Positions 44,372 to 53,100 of a stretch of 64,000 nt of DNA are shown one piece after another; position 1 is the stretch's first letter, and each line of letters begins with the position of its first letter. The stretch comes from Burkholderia sp. H160 (GTDB taxonomy: Bacteria; Pseudomonadota; Gammaproteobacteria; Burkholderiales; Burkholderiaceae): contig ABYL01000024.1 of NCBI GenBank assembly GCA_000173575.1, positions 1-64,000 of the forward strand, in the 5' to 3' direction. Below the pieces are notes generated by a model. It was given only the letters and a program-made list of their open reading frames with translations, was not told the origin of the DNA and ran no database searches. The translations under genes were made by a program, and so were the position numbers.

Positions 44372-45022
44372 CTAGTAGCCGATCGTGAAGCGTGCTCGCT
44401 CGTGCGCAGGCTTCTCCAACTCGTCGACTAGCGCAACCGCGTAGTCCTCGAAGGAGACCCAACTCCTGCCTTTTTCGTCGACGATGAGGTCATCGCCGCC
44501 GAGGCGGAACTTACCCGTGCGCACGCCCGGATCAATCTGCATCGGTGGGCTGAAATATGTCCAGTTGATATCCGACGCTCTCAATGCCGCGAAAGCCTTG
44601 ACATGGGAAGTCGCGATCGGAACCAGCTTCTCCGGCCAGCGACCTGATTCGAGCACCGTCACGCCTGGCGAAAACCAGAGCGATCCGCATCCGCCTGCCA
44701 TGACGAGGCGCGCAACGCCGGCCTTGCGAACAGCGGCAATCGCCCGCTCGATCACGTGGGCCAGTTGATCCGTGTAGTTCACGTCGCTGAAGAAGCGTGC
44801 GTCCTCCTTCGGAGGCCCGAAGGCGCTGACGACGGCATCCGCTCCAGCGATGATCTCCGCAATTCGATCGGTACTGCTCAGATCGTCGCGAACGCTATTG
44901 ATGCTCTCGGGAAGCTTGTCCGGATTGCGCGCGACCGCCGTGACTTGATGCCCGCGGCTGATCAGTTCGCTGAGGACCGTGCGGCCAACCTGACCGGTGG
45001 CGGCGAGAACGACGACTTTCAT
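44372..45022 (-). CDS. NAD(P)-binding SDR-like oxidoreductase (NmrA/YwnB type)
   Basis: The 216-residue protein starts MKVVVLAATGQVGRTVLSEL, the GxxGxxG Rossmann motif of atypical short-chain dehydrogenases, and has RLVMAGGCGSLWFSPG near residue 105 and SDINWTYFSPPMQIDPGVRT later, typical of the YwnB/NmrA-like group that lacks the normal YxxxK. These sense or reduce with NAD(P)H. AGGAA ten bases before ATG 45022 supports the start rather than the longer frame to 45205. It follows the OYE gene on the same strand after 82 bases and is probably in its operon. Confidence 0.9.
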   Translation of the reverse strand: MKVVVLAATGQVGRTVLSELISRGHQVTAVARNPDKLPESINSVRDDLSSTDRIAEIIAGADAVVSAFGPPKEDARFFSDVNYTDQLAHVIERAIAAVRKAGVARLVMAGGCGSLWFSPGVTVLESGRWPEKLVPIATSHVKAFAALRASDINWTYFSPPMQIDPGVRTGKFRLGGDDLIVDEKGRSWVSFEDYAVALVDELEKPAHERARFTIGY

Positions 45023-45104
45023 AGTCAATATTCCTAAGGATTGGCACTTCGTTGGTTGAATGGCTGGGAGACTCACGACGCCAGTCGCGCCGTGAACCTC
45101 GAGG

Positions 45105-46214
45105 TCACTCTGTGTGGCCCGCCGTCTCCAGCACGGGGTAATCGACATAGCCAGTTGCGCCGCCGCCATAGAAGGTCGCGCGGTCGTGGTGGTTGAGCGG
45201 CGCACCCAGCTTGAGCCGAGCGGGCAGGTCGGGATTGGCGATGAACTGCCTGCCGAACGCCACGGCGTCCGCTTGCCCCGAGCGGATGGCCTCGTCCGCC
45301 GACTCGGCGGTGAACCCGCCGGCGAGGATCAGGGTCCCCGGCCAGAACGGGCGAAGTTGGCTGACTTCCTGCGGGGTATCGATCTCCATTCCGGCACTCG
45401 TGCGCGCCTCGATCAGGCTGACGTAGGCGATACCGAGTTCGCTCAGACGTGTCAGCACGTAGCCGTAAAGGCCGACCGGATCCGAATCACCGACATCGTT
45501 GTAAGTGCCGAACGGCGACAGGCGAACGCCGACGCGATCGGCGCCCCAGATTTCGAGCAGCGCTTGCGCCACCTCGATGAGCAGGCGGGCGCGGTTCTCG
45601 ACCGATCCGCCGTAAATGTCAGTGCGCTTGTTCGAGCTGTCGTCCAGAAACTGCTGCAGCAGATAGCCATTCGCGCCGTGAATCTCGACGCCATCGAATC
45701 CGGCGGCCATGGCATTGAGTGCGCCTTCGCGATAGGCGTCGATGATCGCGGGGATCTCGTCCAGATCCAGTGCACGCGGCGTCTCGTAAGGCACCGGCTG
45801 CCACTCCGGCGTCAGCGCGGTCTGGCCTGTGATCGCGATCGCCGACGGTGCAACGGGAAGTTCGCCACTCGGCTGGAAGCTCGAATGCGACGATCGGCCG
45901 GTATGCCACAGTTGCAGGAAGATGATTCCCCCCTTTGCATGTACCGCGTCGGTCACTTTCCGCCAGCCGTCCACTTGCTCCTGGGAATGAATGCCGGGGG
46001 TTGCCGGATAACCCTGTCCGGAGGCGGTGACCTGGGTGGCTTCGGCAATGATCAGGCCGCCTTCGGTAGCACGTTGACCGTAGTACTCGGGGGCGAGTTG
46101 GTTCGGAACCGTCCCGGCGCCGGCACGCATGCGCGTCAGTGGAGGCATGACGACACGGTGGGCCAGCTTGTAGCGACCGACTCGAAGCGGTGTAAAGAGC
46201 GATGAGAAGGACAT
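45105..46214 (-). CDS. Old Yellow Enzyme family alkene reductase (NemA-like)
   Basis: The 369-residue FMN enzyme reduces activated C=C bonds, nitro compounds and electrophiles such as N-ethylmaleimide with NAD(P)H. It has SSLFTPLRVGRYKLAHRVVM at the start, the substrate-binding pair His179/Asn182 in VEIHGANGYLLQQFLDDSSN, and SVENRARLLIEVAQALLE. Length is typical. ATG 46214 has AAAGGA eight bases upstream. A divergent TetR gene lies 350 bases away and identical 13-bp sites precede both genes, so TetR probably represses it. Confidence 0.95.
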   Translation of the reverse strand: MSFSSLFTPLRVGRYKLAHRVVMPPLTRMRAGAGTVPNQLAPEYYGQRATEGGLIIAEATQVTASGQGYPATPGIHSQEQVDGWRKVTDAVHAKGGIIFLQLWHTGRSSHSSFQPSGELPVAPSAIAITGQTALTPEWQPVPYETPRALDLDEIPAIIDAYREGALNAMAAGFDGVEIHGANGYLLQQFLDDSSNKRTDIYGGSVENRARLLIEVAQALLEIWGADRVGVRLSPFGTYNDVGDSDPVGLYGYVLTRLSELGIAYVSLIEARTSAGMEIDTPQEVSQLRPFWPGTLILAGGFTAESADEAIRSGQADAVAFGRQFIANPDLPARLKLGAPLNHHDRATFYGGGATGYVDYPVLETAGHTE

Positions 46215-46320
46215 CAGAAGATCCTTTGCACGTGGGTGCGGCAACAGGTAGTGAACCCTCGATACGGGAATTGCAGGACAGGAACCGCGGTGAGGCGGTT
46301 GTCGAGCAGTAAATTTATTC

Positions 46321-46333
46321 TGACCGGTCGTCT
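46321..46333. promoter_or_regulatory. Candidate TetR operator, copy 1 (OYE side)
   Basis: TGACCGGTCGTCT lies 106 bases upstream of the OYE start. It is the exact reverse complement of the site at 46528-46540 in front of the TetR gene. Its core GACCGGTC is a perfect 8-bp palindrome. A TTCTGACC-TTGAATTA context is AT-rich, as in a promoter. Confidence 0.65.
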
Positions 46334-46527
46334 TGAATTAGTCAAGTACGGCTGGACGATCGCCTGAGTTGCGGAATTTGGTCCAACGCTGGCGGTGCTA
46401 GCGTGCAACGCTAAAGGGCATATTCAGCAGGGGTTTTCTGGAGATGAACCGGCCGCAAGGAGGGAGAAGACACGCGACCTGCCGGCGCCGATGCTCTTGA
46501 CAGGCGACCCGCACCCGCTACAATTAG

Positions 46528-46540
46528 AGACGACCGGTCA
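46528..46540. promoter_or_regulatory. Candidate TetR operator, copy 2 (TetR side)
   Basis: AGACGACCGGTCA lies 25 bases before the TetR start and is the exact reverse complement of copy 1 at 46321. It is followed by the AT-rich TTTAAATTATTT. Position next to the start codon suits autorepression. Confidence 0.65.
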
Positions 46541-46565
46541 TTTAAATTATTTGAGATTTACGTCA

Positions 46566-47183
46566 ATGAAATCGAAGACGACGGGAGCCCGCCGTGGCCC
46601 CAAGCCCAACGTGCGCACGCGCGACGATCTGCTTCGAGCAGGGGTTCGACTGCTGCACGATTCCGGCTATACGGCGACCGGTATCCAGGACATCGTCGAT
46701 GCTGCCGAGGTACCTAAGGGGTCCTTCTATAACCACTTCGAGAGCAAGGAAGACTTTGGGGGAGAGGTGGTCGACGCCTACTTCGAGCGCGGCGTCGGCG
46801 AACTACGCGCGCTCCTGAGCAACGAGAGCATCCCGCCGCTAATGCGTTTGAACATGTACTTCGACGAACGGATTCGCGGCTATCGGGCGGGCGGCTATCT
46901 GCGAGGTTGCCTGATGGGAAATCTCAGTCTCGAAGTCGCCGATCACAGTGTGGTGATCCGCGAACGGCTCGCGACGCATTTCAAGACATGGGCCGCTCTC
47001 TTCGAGAATTGCATTGCCCAAGCTCAGGCGACGGCGGCCATTGGCACCCGACTTCCCGCACCGTTGCTGGCCCAATTCATTTTGAACAGTTGGGAAGGCG
47101 CGCTGTTGCGAATGCGCGCGGAGCAAAGCGACGCTCCGTTGTATGAGTTCAAGGAAGTCGTCTTCCGATCGGTCCTCGCCTGA
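46566..47183 (+). CDS. TetR-family regulator (NemR/AcuR-like)
   Basis: The 205-residue protein has the TetR HTH TATGIQDIVDAAEVPKGSFY followed by NHFESKEDFGGEVVDAYFER, and a C-terminal TetR_C domain with GCLMGNLSLEVADHSVVIRE as in NemR/AcuR-type regulators that sense electrophiles or acrylate. The cysteine near residue 117 (RGCLMG) and the one in ENCIAQ are candidates for modification by electrophiles. The frame is open to 46395, but the conserved N-terminus KSKTTGARRGPKPNVRTRDD fixes ATG 46566. The thioesterase gene follows 18 bases later in the same operon. Confidence 0.93.
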   Translation: MKSKTTGARRGPKPNVRTRDDLLRAGVRLLHDSGYTATGIQDIVDAAEVPKGSFYNHFESKEDFGGEVVDAYFERGVGELRALLSNESIPPLMRLNMYFDERIRGYRAGGYLRGCLMGNLSLEVADHSVVIRERLATHFKTWAALFENCIAQAQATAAIGTRLPAPLLAQFILNSWEGALLRMRAEQSDAPLYEFKEVVFRSVLA

Positions 47184-47201
47184 AAAACGTTAGAGGTAGG
47201 A

Positions 47202-47636
47202 ATGAACCCACTTGAAATGAGCGGTCTTGAGCTGCTGCGTGCAGTCGTGACCGGCGACCTGCCGCGCGCGCCGATGGCGGAGACCGTACCCATGACGTTT
47301 CTGGACGTTGACGCCGGGTACGTGAAGCTCTCGGCCCGTGCAGGAAAACAGCATCTGAACCCTCTGGGCGGCGTTCACGGCGGCTTCGCGGCGACCGTGC
47401 TGGATTCCGCGACGGGCTGTGCGGTCCATTCGCAGCTGGAAGCCGGTGTCGGATACGGCACGATCGACCTTCAGGTGAAGATGTTGCGACCCGTGCCGCT
47501 TGATCAGGATGTCGTGGCCGAGGCGCGTTCGGTCCACATCTCGCGAAACATCGCGACCTCGGAGGGCACGTTGAAGTCCTCCGATGGAAAGCTGCTCGCG
47601 ACGGCGACGGCGACCTGCTTTTTGAAGAGAGATTAA
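47202..47636 (+). CDS. PaaI-family hotdog thioesterase
   Basis: A 144-residue hotdog-fold thioesterase of the PaaI/YbgC group. HLNPLGGVHGGFAATVLDSA near residue 50 is the catalytic region with the conserved HGG(F)xxxxxD, and ATSEGTLKSSDGKLLATATA is the last strand. It hydrolyses acyl-CoA or aryl-CoA thioesters. GAGGTAGGA directly before the ATG is a good site. It lies 18 bases after TetR and is likely cotranscribed; this suggests removal of CoA adducts of reactive compounds (inference). Confidence 0.92.
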   Translation: MNPLEMSGLELLRAVVTGDLPRAPMAETVPMTFLDVDAGYVKLSARAGKQHLNPLGGVHGGFAATVLDSATGCAVHSQLEAGVGYGTIDLQVKMLRPVPLDQDVVAEARSVHISRNIATSEGTLKSSDGKLLATATATCFLKRD

Positions 47637-47670
47637 CAACTGCGGGTCAGTCAGCGTCGCGCCCGCGCCT

Positions 47671-48666
47671 TTACCAGCGCTGGTGGACGTGAGGCGCTAT
47701 AAGGCGTTGATAGACTTCCCGGACGTGTTGCATGACCCCATCGGACAGCGGCGCAAGGCTCGCGGCCGAGGCGTTTGACGCCGCCTGGGCCGCGTTTTTA
47801 CTGCCAGGGATGATGACGGAGACGGCATCCTCCATGAGGATCCAGCGCAGAGCCAGTTGCGCCATGGAGGCGTCCACAGGTACGAGGCCGCGCAGTTCGT
47901 CGACCGCCTTCAATGCGATGTCGTAGGGCACACCGGAGAACGTTTCGCCGACGTCGAACGCCTCGCCATGCCGATTGAATGCACGATGGTCGTCGGACGC
48001 GAAAACCGAATCCGCGGACATCTTGCCAGTGAGCATGCCGCTGGCCAGAGGCACGCGCGCGATGACCGCAACGTCTTTCTTTTGCGCCTGCCTGAAGAAC
48101 AGATCGGCAGGACGTTGACGGAACATGTTGTAGATAATCTGCACCGAAACGACATTCGGATATTCGATCGCCTTCAGCGCTTCTTCCACCTTTTCGACCG
48201 ACACGCCGTAGTAGCGGATCTTGCCGTCGGCGACAAAGTCGTCCATTGCGTCGAACACCTCGGGACGGTAATAAACTTCCGTCGGCGGGCAATGCAGTTG
48301 CACGAGATCGAGCGTGTCGACGCCGAGGTTCGAGCGGCTCCGGTCGATGAAACCTTCGAGCTCGCGCTTGTTCAGATAGCCGCTGGTCACATGCGGGTCG
48401 AGCCGGCGGCCGAGCTTGGTGGCGACAATGGGACGTTCGCCGCCTCGTTGCCGCAGTACGTCCCGGATGATCCGTTCCGAGCGACCGTCGCCGTAGACGT
48501 CGGCTGTGTCGATGAACGTGACACCGCCATCGAGGGCGGCGTTTAGTGCGGCCTTGGCGTCATCTTCCGCGACATTGCCCCACGCGCCGCCGATTGCCCA
48601 TGCCCCAAAACCGATTTCGGACACGTTCCAGCCGGTACGACCAAATTTTCTCGTCGAAAGCGTCAT
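47671..48666 (-). CDS. Aldo/keto reductase
   Basis: The 331-residue TIM-barrel oxidoreductase starts MTLSTRKFGRTGWNVSEIGF and has the catalytic Asp53/Tyr58 in FIDTADVYGDGRSE, Lys84-type residue in VATKLGRR and the His in LVQLHCPP. It reduces aldehydes or ketones with NADPH; the L-glyceraldehyde 3-phosphate reductase (YghZ-like) group is similar. I choose ATG 48666; a TTG at 48684 has no advantage. It is convergent with the thioesterase gene (34-base gap). Confidence 0.93.
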   Translation of the reverse strand: MTLSTRKFGRTGWNVSEIGFGAWAIGGAWGNVAEDDAKAALNAALDGGVTFIDTADVYGDGRSERIIRDVLRQRGGERPIVATKLGRRLDPHVTSGYLNKRELEGFIDRSRSNLGVDTLDLVQLHCPPTEVYYRPEVFDAMDDFVADGKIRYYGVSVEKVEEALKAIEYPNVVSVQIIYNMFRQRPADLFFRQAQKKDVAVIARVPLASGMLTGKMSADSVFASDDHRAFNRHGEAFDVGETFSGVPYDIALKAVDELRGLVPVDASMAQLALRWILMEDAVSVIIPGSKNAAQAASNASAASLAPLSDGVMQHVREVYQRLIAPHVHQRW

Positions 48667-48798
48667 CTGTATGCTCGTCCTCAATTTGCGAAGTTACGAC
48701 GCAGGCGCTTCATTGCCCCTGCAGTAGTGCCGGCGGCCCTTGTACATAGTGTAGCAAGCGGGCAGGGCGTAGACATGGGTCAACGTCCGCGTGATGCA

Positions 48799-50025
48799 CT
48801 ACATCCCCATGCCCATCCCTCCGCCCGTACTTGTGCCCGAACCCGAACCCGTACCCGAACCCGTACCCGTACCCGTACCCGTACCCGTGTTCGTCCCTGC
48901 GCTCGACGTCGTATTCAGATCGATCCTTCCGTAAACACCATCGGCTTCGGCATTCGGGCCCGCGGTGAAGAACAGCGTATTGGAAGGCTGATTGCTCATG
49001 TCGTTTCCGAACACGATGGCCCACAAGCCTGGTTCGACGATCGCACTGCCGCTCGGTCCAGTGAGCGGCCCCATCGATTGACCGCTCGATGCATTGAACG
49101 CGTTGATCGTGCCATCGCCGAAATTGCCGATCAGTATCGCGCCGCTCATCGAGCCGAAGTTAGCGGGTGCCTGCGCGATGCCCCAAGGCGCATTGAGCGG
49201 GGCACCGGTGGCGAAGCGTTGCTTCAGGTTGCCCGCCGTGTCGTAAATATCCACTATGCCGAGTCCCGCGCCCGCCACGTCGTCGTGTTTAGCTGCGTTT
49301 TGCATCGCGTAGGTGACGAACAGATTCGAGCCGATCGCCCGAATGCCGAACGGCGCGAACCCGGCCGGAAGCGCTGGGTCCGTGAAGGTGCCCGGCATTG
49401 CGACTTTGGTAAACGTGCTATCGAAGACGTCGATCTTATTGTTATGAAAGTCGCACGCGTAAAGGAAGTTGTTGCCGTTCATCGCGGCGAGCGCGAGACC
49501 TTTGTACACTGCGCCGCCCGCGCCGTCGTCGTACATGACGAACGCGGTGGTCGTCGCTACGGCGGGCGCCCATGCGGTGATCGTGCCGCCTTCGCCCGCG
49601 AAGATGAATGCGGCGACGCCGGATTTGCCGTTTTCCGTGACGGTGAAGCTTTGCGTGCTGTTGAAGACAATGCCTGTCGGCGATGCCGAACCGTTCTTGC
49701 CGTCGGGTATCGTGACGACCAGCGATTGCGGCACGCCGTTGCCGTCATAGAGCGTCGCGACATTGGTGCCGTTGTCCGCGACCCAGACGAAGCCTTGCGG
49801 ATTGAAGGCAACGCCCCAGGGATTTTTCAGATTCACGTCGGCATGCGCGGCGGGAAATGCGCCGTCCGACACGAGTGCCGTTACATTGAACGACGACTGG
49901 ACGGGCGGGCTTGCATTGCTCGAAGCGCCACCGCCATCCCCGCCACCACCGCCGCCGCACGACGCGAGAATCGCGATAGCCGCGCCACATGTCACGGCGC
50001 CGAATACAGTGAGCAGAGACTTCAT
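48799..50025 (-). CDS. TIGR03118-like lipoprotein with Gly/Thr/Ser repeat tail
   Basis: The 408-residue protein has a lipoprotein signal peptide (MKSLLTVFGAVTCGAAIAIL, lipobox LASC at about residue 20-23) followed by a poly-Gly linker, then a TIGR03118-like repeat domain of beta-propeller type with NPWGVAFNPQGFVWVADNGT, PTGIVFNSTQSFTV and GIVDIYDTAGNLKQRFATGA. The C-terminus is a Gly-Thr/Gly-Ser run coded by a hexamer repeat and then GGGMGMGM. Outer-membrane or periplasmic localisation is likely; function unknown. It stands alone, upstream and on the same strand of the AKR gene. Confidence 0.85.
   Translation of the reverse strand: MKSLLTVFGAVTCGAAIAILASCGGGGGGDGGGASSNASPPVQSSFNVTALVSDGAFPAAHADVNLKNPWGVAFNPQGFVWVADNGTNVATLYDGNGVPQSLVVTIPDGKNGSASPTGIVFNSTQSFTVTENGKSGVAAFIFAGEGGTITAWAPAVATTTAFVMYDDGAGGAVYKGLALAAMNGNNFLYACDFHNNKIDVFDSTFTKVAMPGTFTDPALPAGFAPFGIRAIGSNLFVTYAMQNAAKHDDVAGAGLGIVDIYDTAGNLKQRFATGAPLNAPWGIAQAPANFGSMSGAILIGNFGDGTINAFNASSGQSMGPLTGPSGSAIVEPGLWAIVFGNDMSNQPSNTLFFTAGPNAEADGVYGRIDLNTTSSAGTNTGTGTGTGTGSGTGSGSGTSTGGGMGMGM
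48835..48888. repeat. Hexanucleotide tandem repeat, nine units (ACCCGT/ACCCGA)
   Basis: Nine consecutive 6-bp units, ACCCGT mostly with four ACCCGA/GCCCGA variants, lie inside the lipoprotein gene and code for its Gly-Thr/Gly-Ser tail. The six-base period keeps the reading frame, so slippage would change only the tail length. Confidence 0.9.
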
Positions 50026-50156
50026 GGCAGTACTCCTTGTCCAGAGCAGTTATGTGCATTGAACGAGGAGGGCGCGGCGGTTATTCCTGCGTCGGAAGCG
50101 TTTATTTCGCGTGCGCTATCGTGCGATCGCAATGGCTGAGCTGATCGGTAGGGAGC

Positions 50157-53100
50157 TCACCATGCGTAGCGCAGGCCGATGTCGCCCCAGACGCCTTTGC
50201 GGCTGCCAGTGGACGAAGCGTTGATGGAAAACTGGTAGCCGAACTGGCTATACAGGCTCATACGTGTATCGAGTCTGGCCGTCACACCCACCGCAACGTC
50301 CATGCGCGTGACCCGTTGCTCCAGCAACTCCCCGCTCACGCCAGAGAACGTCGTCGTGGCCTCTGCGCCCCAGTCCCGCCAAAGGTTCGTACGCACGTAG
50401 GGCTGCCATACCTGGCCGTTTGCGCGAGTGATGGTCCACTGGCCGCGCACACCGAGCCGGCCCGTCACCCCCGAGGTCGAGCCCGGGTCGACCGTTCCGA
50501 GTCCATCATTGGCCTCGTCGAGTCCCACGTGCTGCCAGATCAGTTGCAACTGAGGCTCCAGCACGAAGCCCGGACCCAGCGGCAGCGGTATCGGATAGCC
50601 CGCCTCGACAGAGGTGAGCAGGCCCGACCCCGACACCGGCAGCCGCGCGAACTGGGTGCTGGCGTGGCCGTCGTAATACGTGCCCTGCAGCACGGCATCG
50701 ATGTACCAGCCGCCGGGCCCATAGTGGGTCCAGTAGGCACCACCCGCGTATCCATTGAGATTCACCGAGCCGGTATGTTGCAGCACGTAGCCGGTCGCGG
50801 CCGCATTGGTGACGAGGCCGTCGACGTCAGCACTGCTGTTCCCGTACGCAAAATAAACGCCGGCGGCGTCGTGATGGCCGGGCAGGAAACTGCCGCGCCA
50901 GATGTCGACGCCCGCCTGGACGCCGACCAGTGAACCGCTGGCACGCGCATCGGAGAAGGTGCGGTAGCGGTTGTCGATCTGCTGGCCGAACACGCGCGCC
51001 CAGCCCGAACGTCCCCAGCCTGGATTGTCGTTACCGCCGCCGGCCGGTGTGAGCGTGTCGCCGATGCGCTCGTGCAGCGTGCCGAGCGCGGTCAGGCCCA
51101 TCTGTCGTGCGAGCGGCTGCACGACGCTGTAGGTGGCCAGCTCGGGCCCGATGATCAGGTATTCGCCCGGCGGCAGCACTGCTGGCGGAGGATCGGGCGG
51201 CAGCACTTCCTCCGCCGGAAGCGTCGGCCCTTCGGGACCCGGCGGGGATGGCTCCTCCGGACCCGGCACGCTGAAGTCTGTGCGCAGGAACCAGTCATCG
51301 GGCAGGTTGCCGCCAGTTCCTCCCCGGAACAACCGGTAGTCGAATGCGCCGCCGCGAACTTCGCCTGCCAGCGAGAAGGCTCCGGTTGCCGTGGTGCCGC
51401 CGTTGGTCACTTCCACCACCGGGATCCCATTGCCTCTCGTCAGTGCGCCGGGGCCGCCGGCGTTGGTCACGGCAAGGTTCGTCGTGCCGCTCGCCGTGCC
51501 GCCATTGATCACGAGCTTGTCGGAAGGGGAGCTGTCGTCGCCGAGAAACGTGTCGATCGCCAGCGTGCCGCCGTTGCCGATGTAGCTTCCGGTGGTCAGC
51601 ACGGTGCCAGGGTCCCCGCTGGTGCGCACGAGTCCCGCGTTGGTGAGGCCGGGCACGGTCTGGTCGAAACCCTGTAGTGCAAGCGTGCCGCCGGACTCGA
51701 CCGCAAAGTTCGAGTTCGGGCTGAAAACGTCGGCCGCGCCCGCCGCGAGTGTGCCGCGCTGTATCACGGTCGGGCCGGAATACGCGCTTGCCGCAGTGAG
51801 GATCGTGGTGCCACTGCCATGCTGGGTTACCCCTCCAGGCCCGGAGATGATGCCGCCAAAGGTAAGCGTGTCACTGCGGTCGAACTCGAGTGTGCGGTCA
51901 TTGCTCACCACTCCGGCAATGCTTCCGCTCGTACCGCCATTGCCCAGCTCCAGGGTACCGTCCGAAATCGTCGTTCCGCCGGTGTACGTGTTGTTGCCCG
52001 TCAGGATCGTGTTGCCAGGGCCATCCTGGAGTACCGAGCCAGTGCCAGAGATGACATTGTCAAAGATCAGGGTGCCACTGCGGTTGAAGGCGAGCGTGCC
52101 ATTGTTCGTGACGTTTCCTGTGATGCTGCCGCTCGTACCACCATTGCCCAGTTGCAACGTACCGGCCGAAATCGTGGTGCCGCCGGTGTATGTGCTGTTG
52201 GCCGTCAGGACCGTGGTGCCACCGCCATTCTGGGCTACTGTGCCAGTGCCGGAGATCACGCCGCCAAAGGTAAGAGTGTTACTGCGGTTGAAGGCGAGCG
52301 TGCCATTGTTTGTGACGTTTCCTGTGATGCTGCCGCTCGTACCACCGTTACCCAGCTGCAACGCACCGGCCGAAATCGTGGTGCCGCCGGTGTATGTGCT
52401 GTCGCCCGTCAGGACCGTGGTGCCACCGCCGTTCTGGGCTACCGTGCCGGTCCCCGAGATCACGCCGGCAAGGGTAAGGGTGTTGCTGCGGTTGAAGGCG
52501 AGCGCGCCATTGTTTGCGACGTTTCCTGTGATGCTGCCGCTCGACCCGCCATTGCCCAGTTCCAACGTAGCGCCTGAGATCGCCGTACCACCGGTATACG
52601 TGCTATTGCCCGTCAACACTGTGACGCCGTTGAGCACATTCACCGAACCGGGACCGCTGACCGCAGGCGCAAAGGTGTAGCCGCCGCTCGTATCGGTGTG
52701 ATTGAAAACGATCGTGCCGGTACCCGCACCAAACGTTACCGTTGCGGCGGAAAGCTGGCCCGGTGCGACTGGCGCGTCGCCCGCCGCGGCACCGATGTTC
52801 AAGGTGCCGGTTCCAGTATGCTGCGCAATAATGACCGCTGGCGCTGAAACCTGACCGCCATTCTCGATGTTCAGGGTGGCCTGGCCATTCGCGCTGACAA
52901 TGAGGTTGCCCCCTATTGTCCACGTCGAGCCGGAGCCGGTCACTGTCACGGTGCCGCTTCCAGTCACCTGGGAAGCCAATGAGGCAGTCTGCCCTGTTGT
53001 TACAACGGCGCCGTTCGAGATCAGCAGCGCGCCTGCACCAGCGTTGCCCACCGTCGCCGAGCCGCTCATCGTCCATGTCGAACCATCACCCGTCACTGTG

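Noticed and set aside
48835-48888. CRISPR-like array
   Set aside because: A simple hexamer repeat without spacers; no CRISPR array or cas gene was found in the window.
48727-50139. 470-codon plus-strand frame opposite the TIGR03118-like gene
   Set aside because: It is a high-GC antisense shadow; the minus strand has a lipoprotein signal and family motifs.
51592-52680. 362-codon plus-strand frame opposite the autotransporter repeats
   Set aside because: It only mirrors the 204-bp repeats; no start site or domain.
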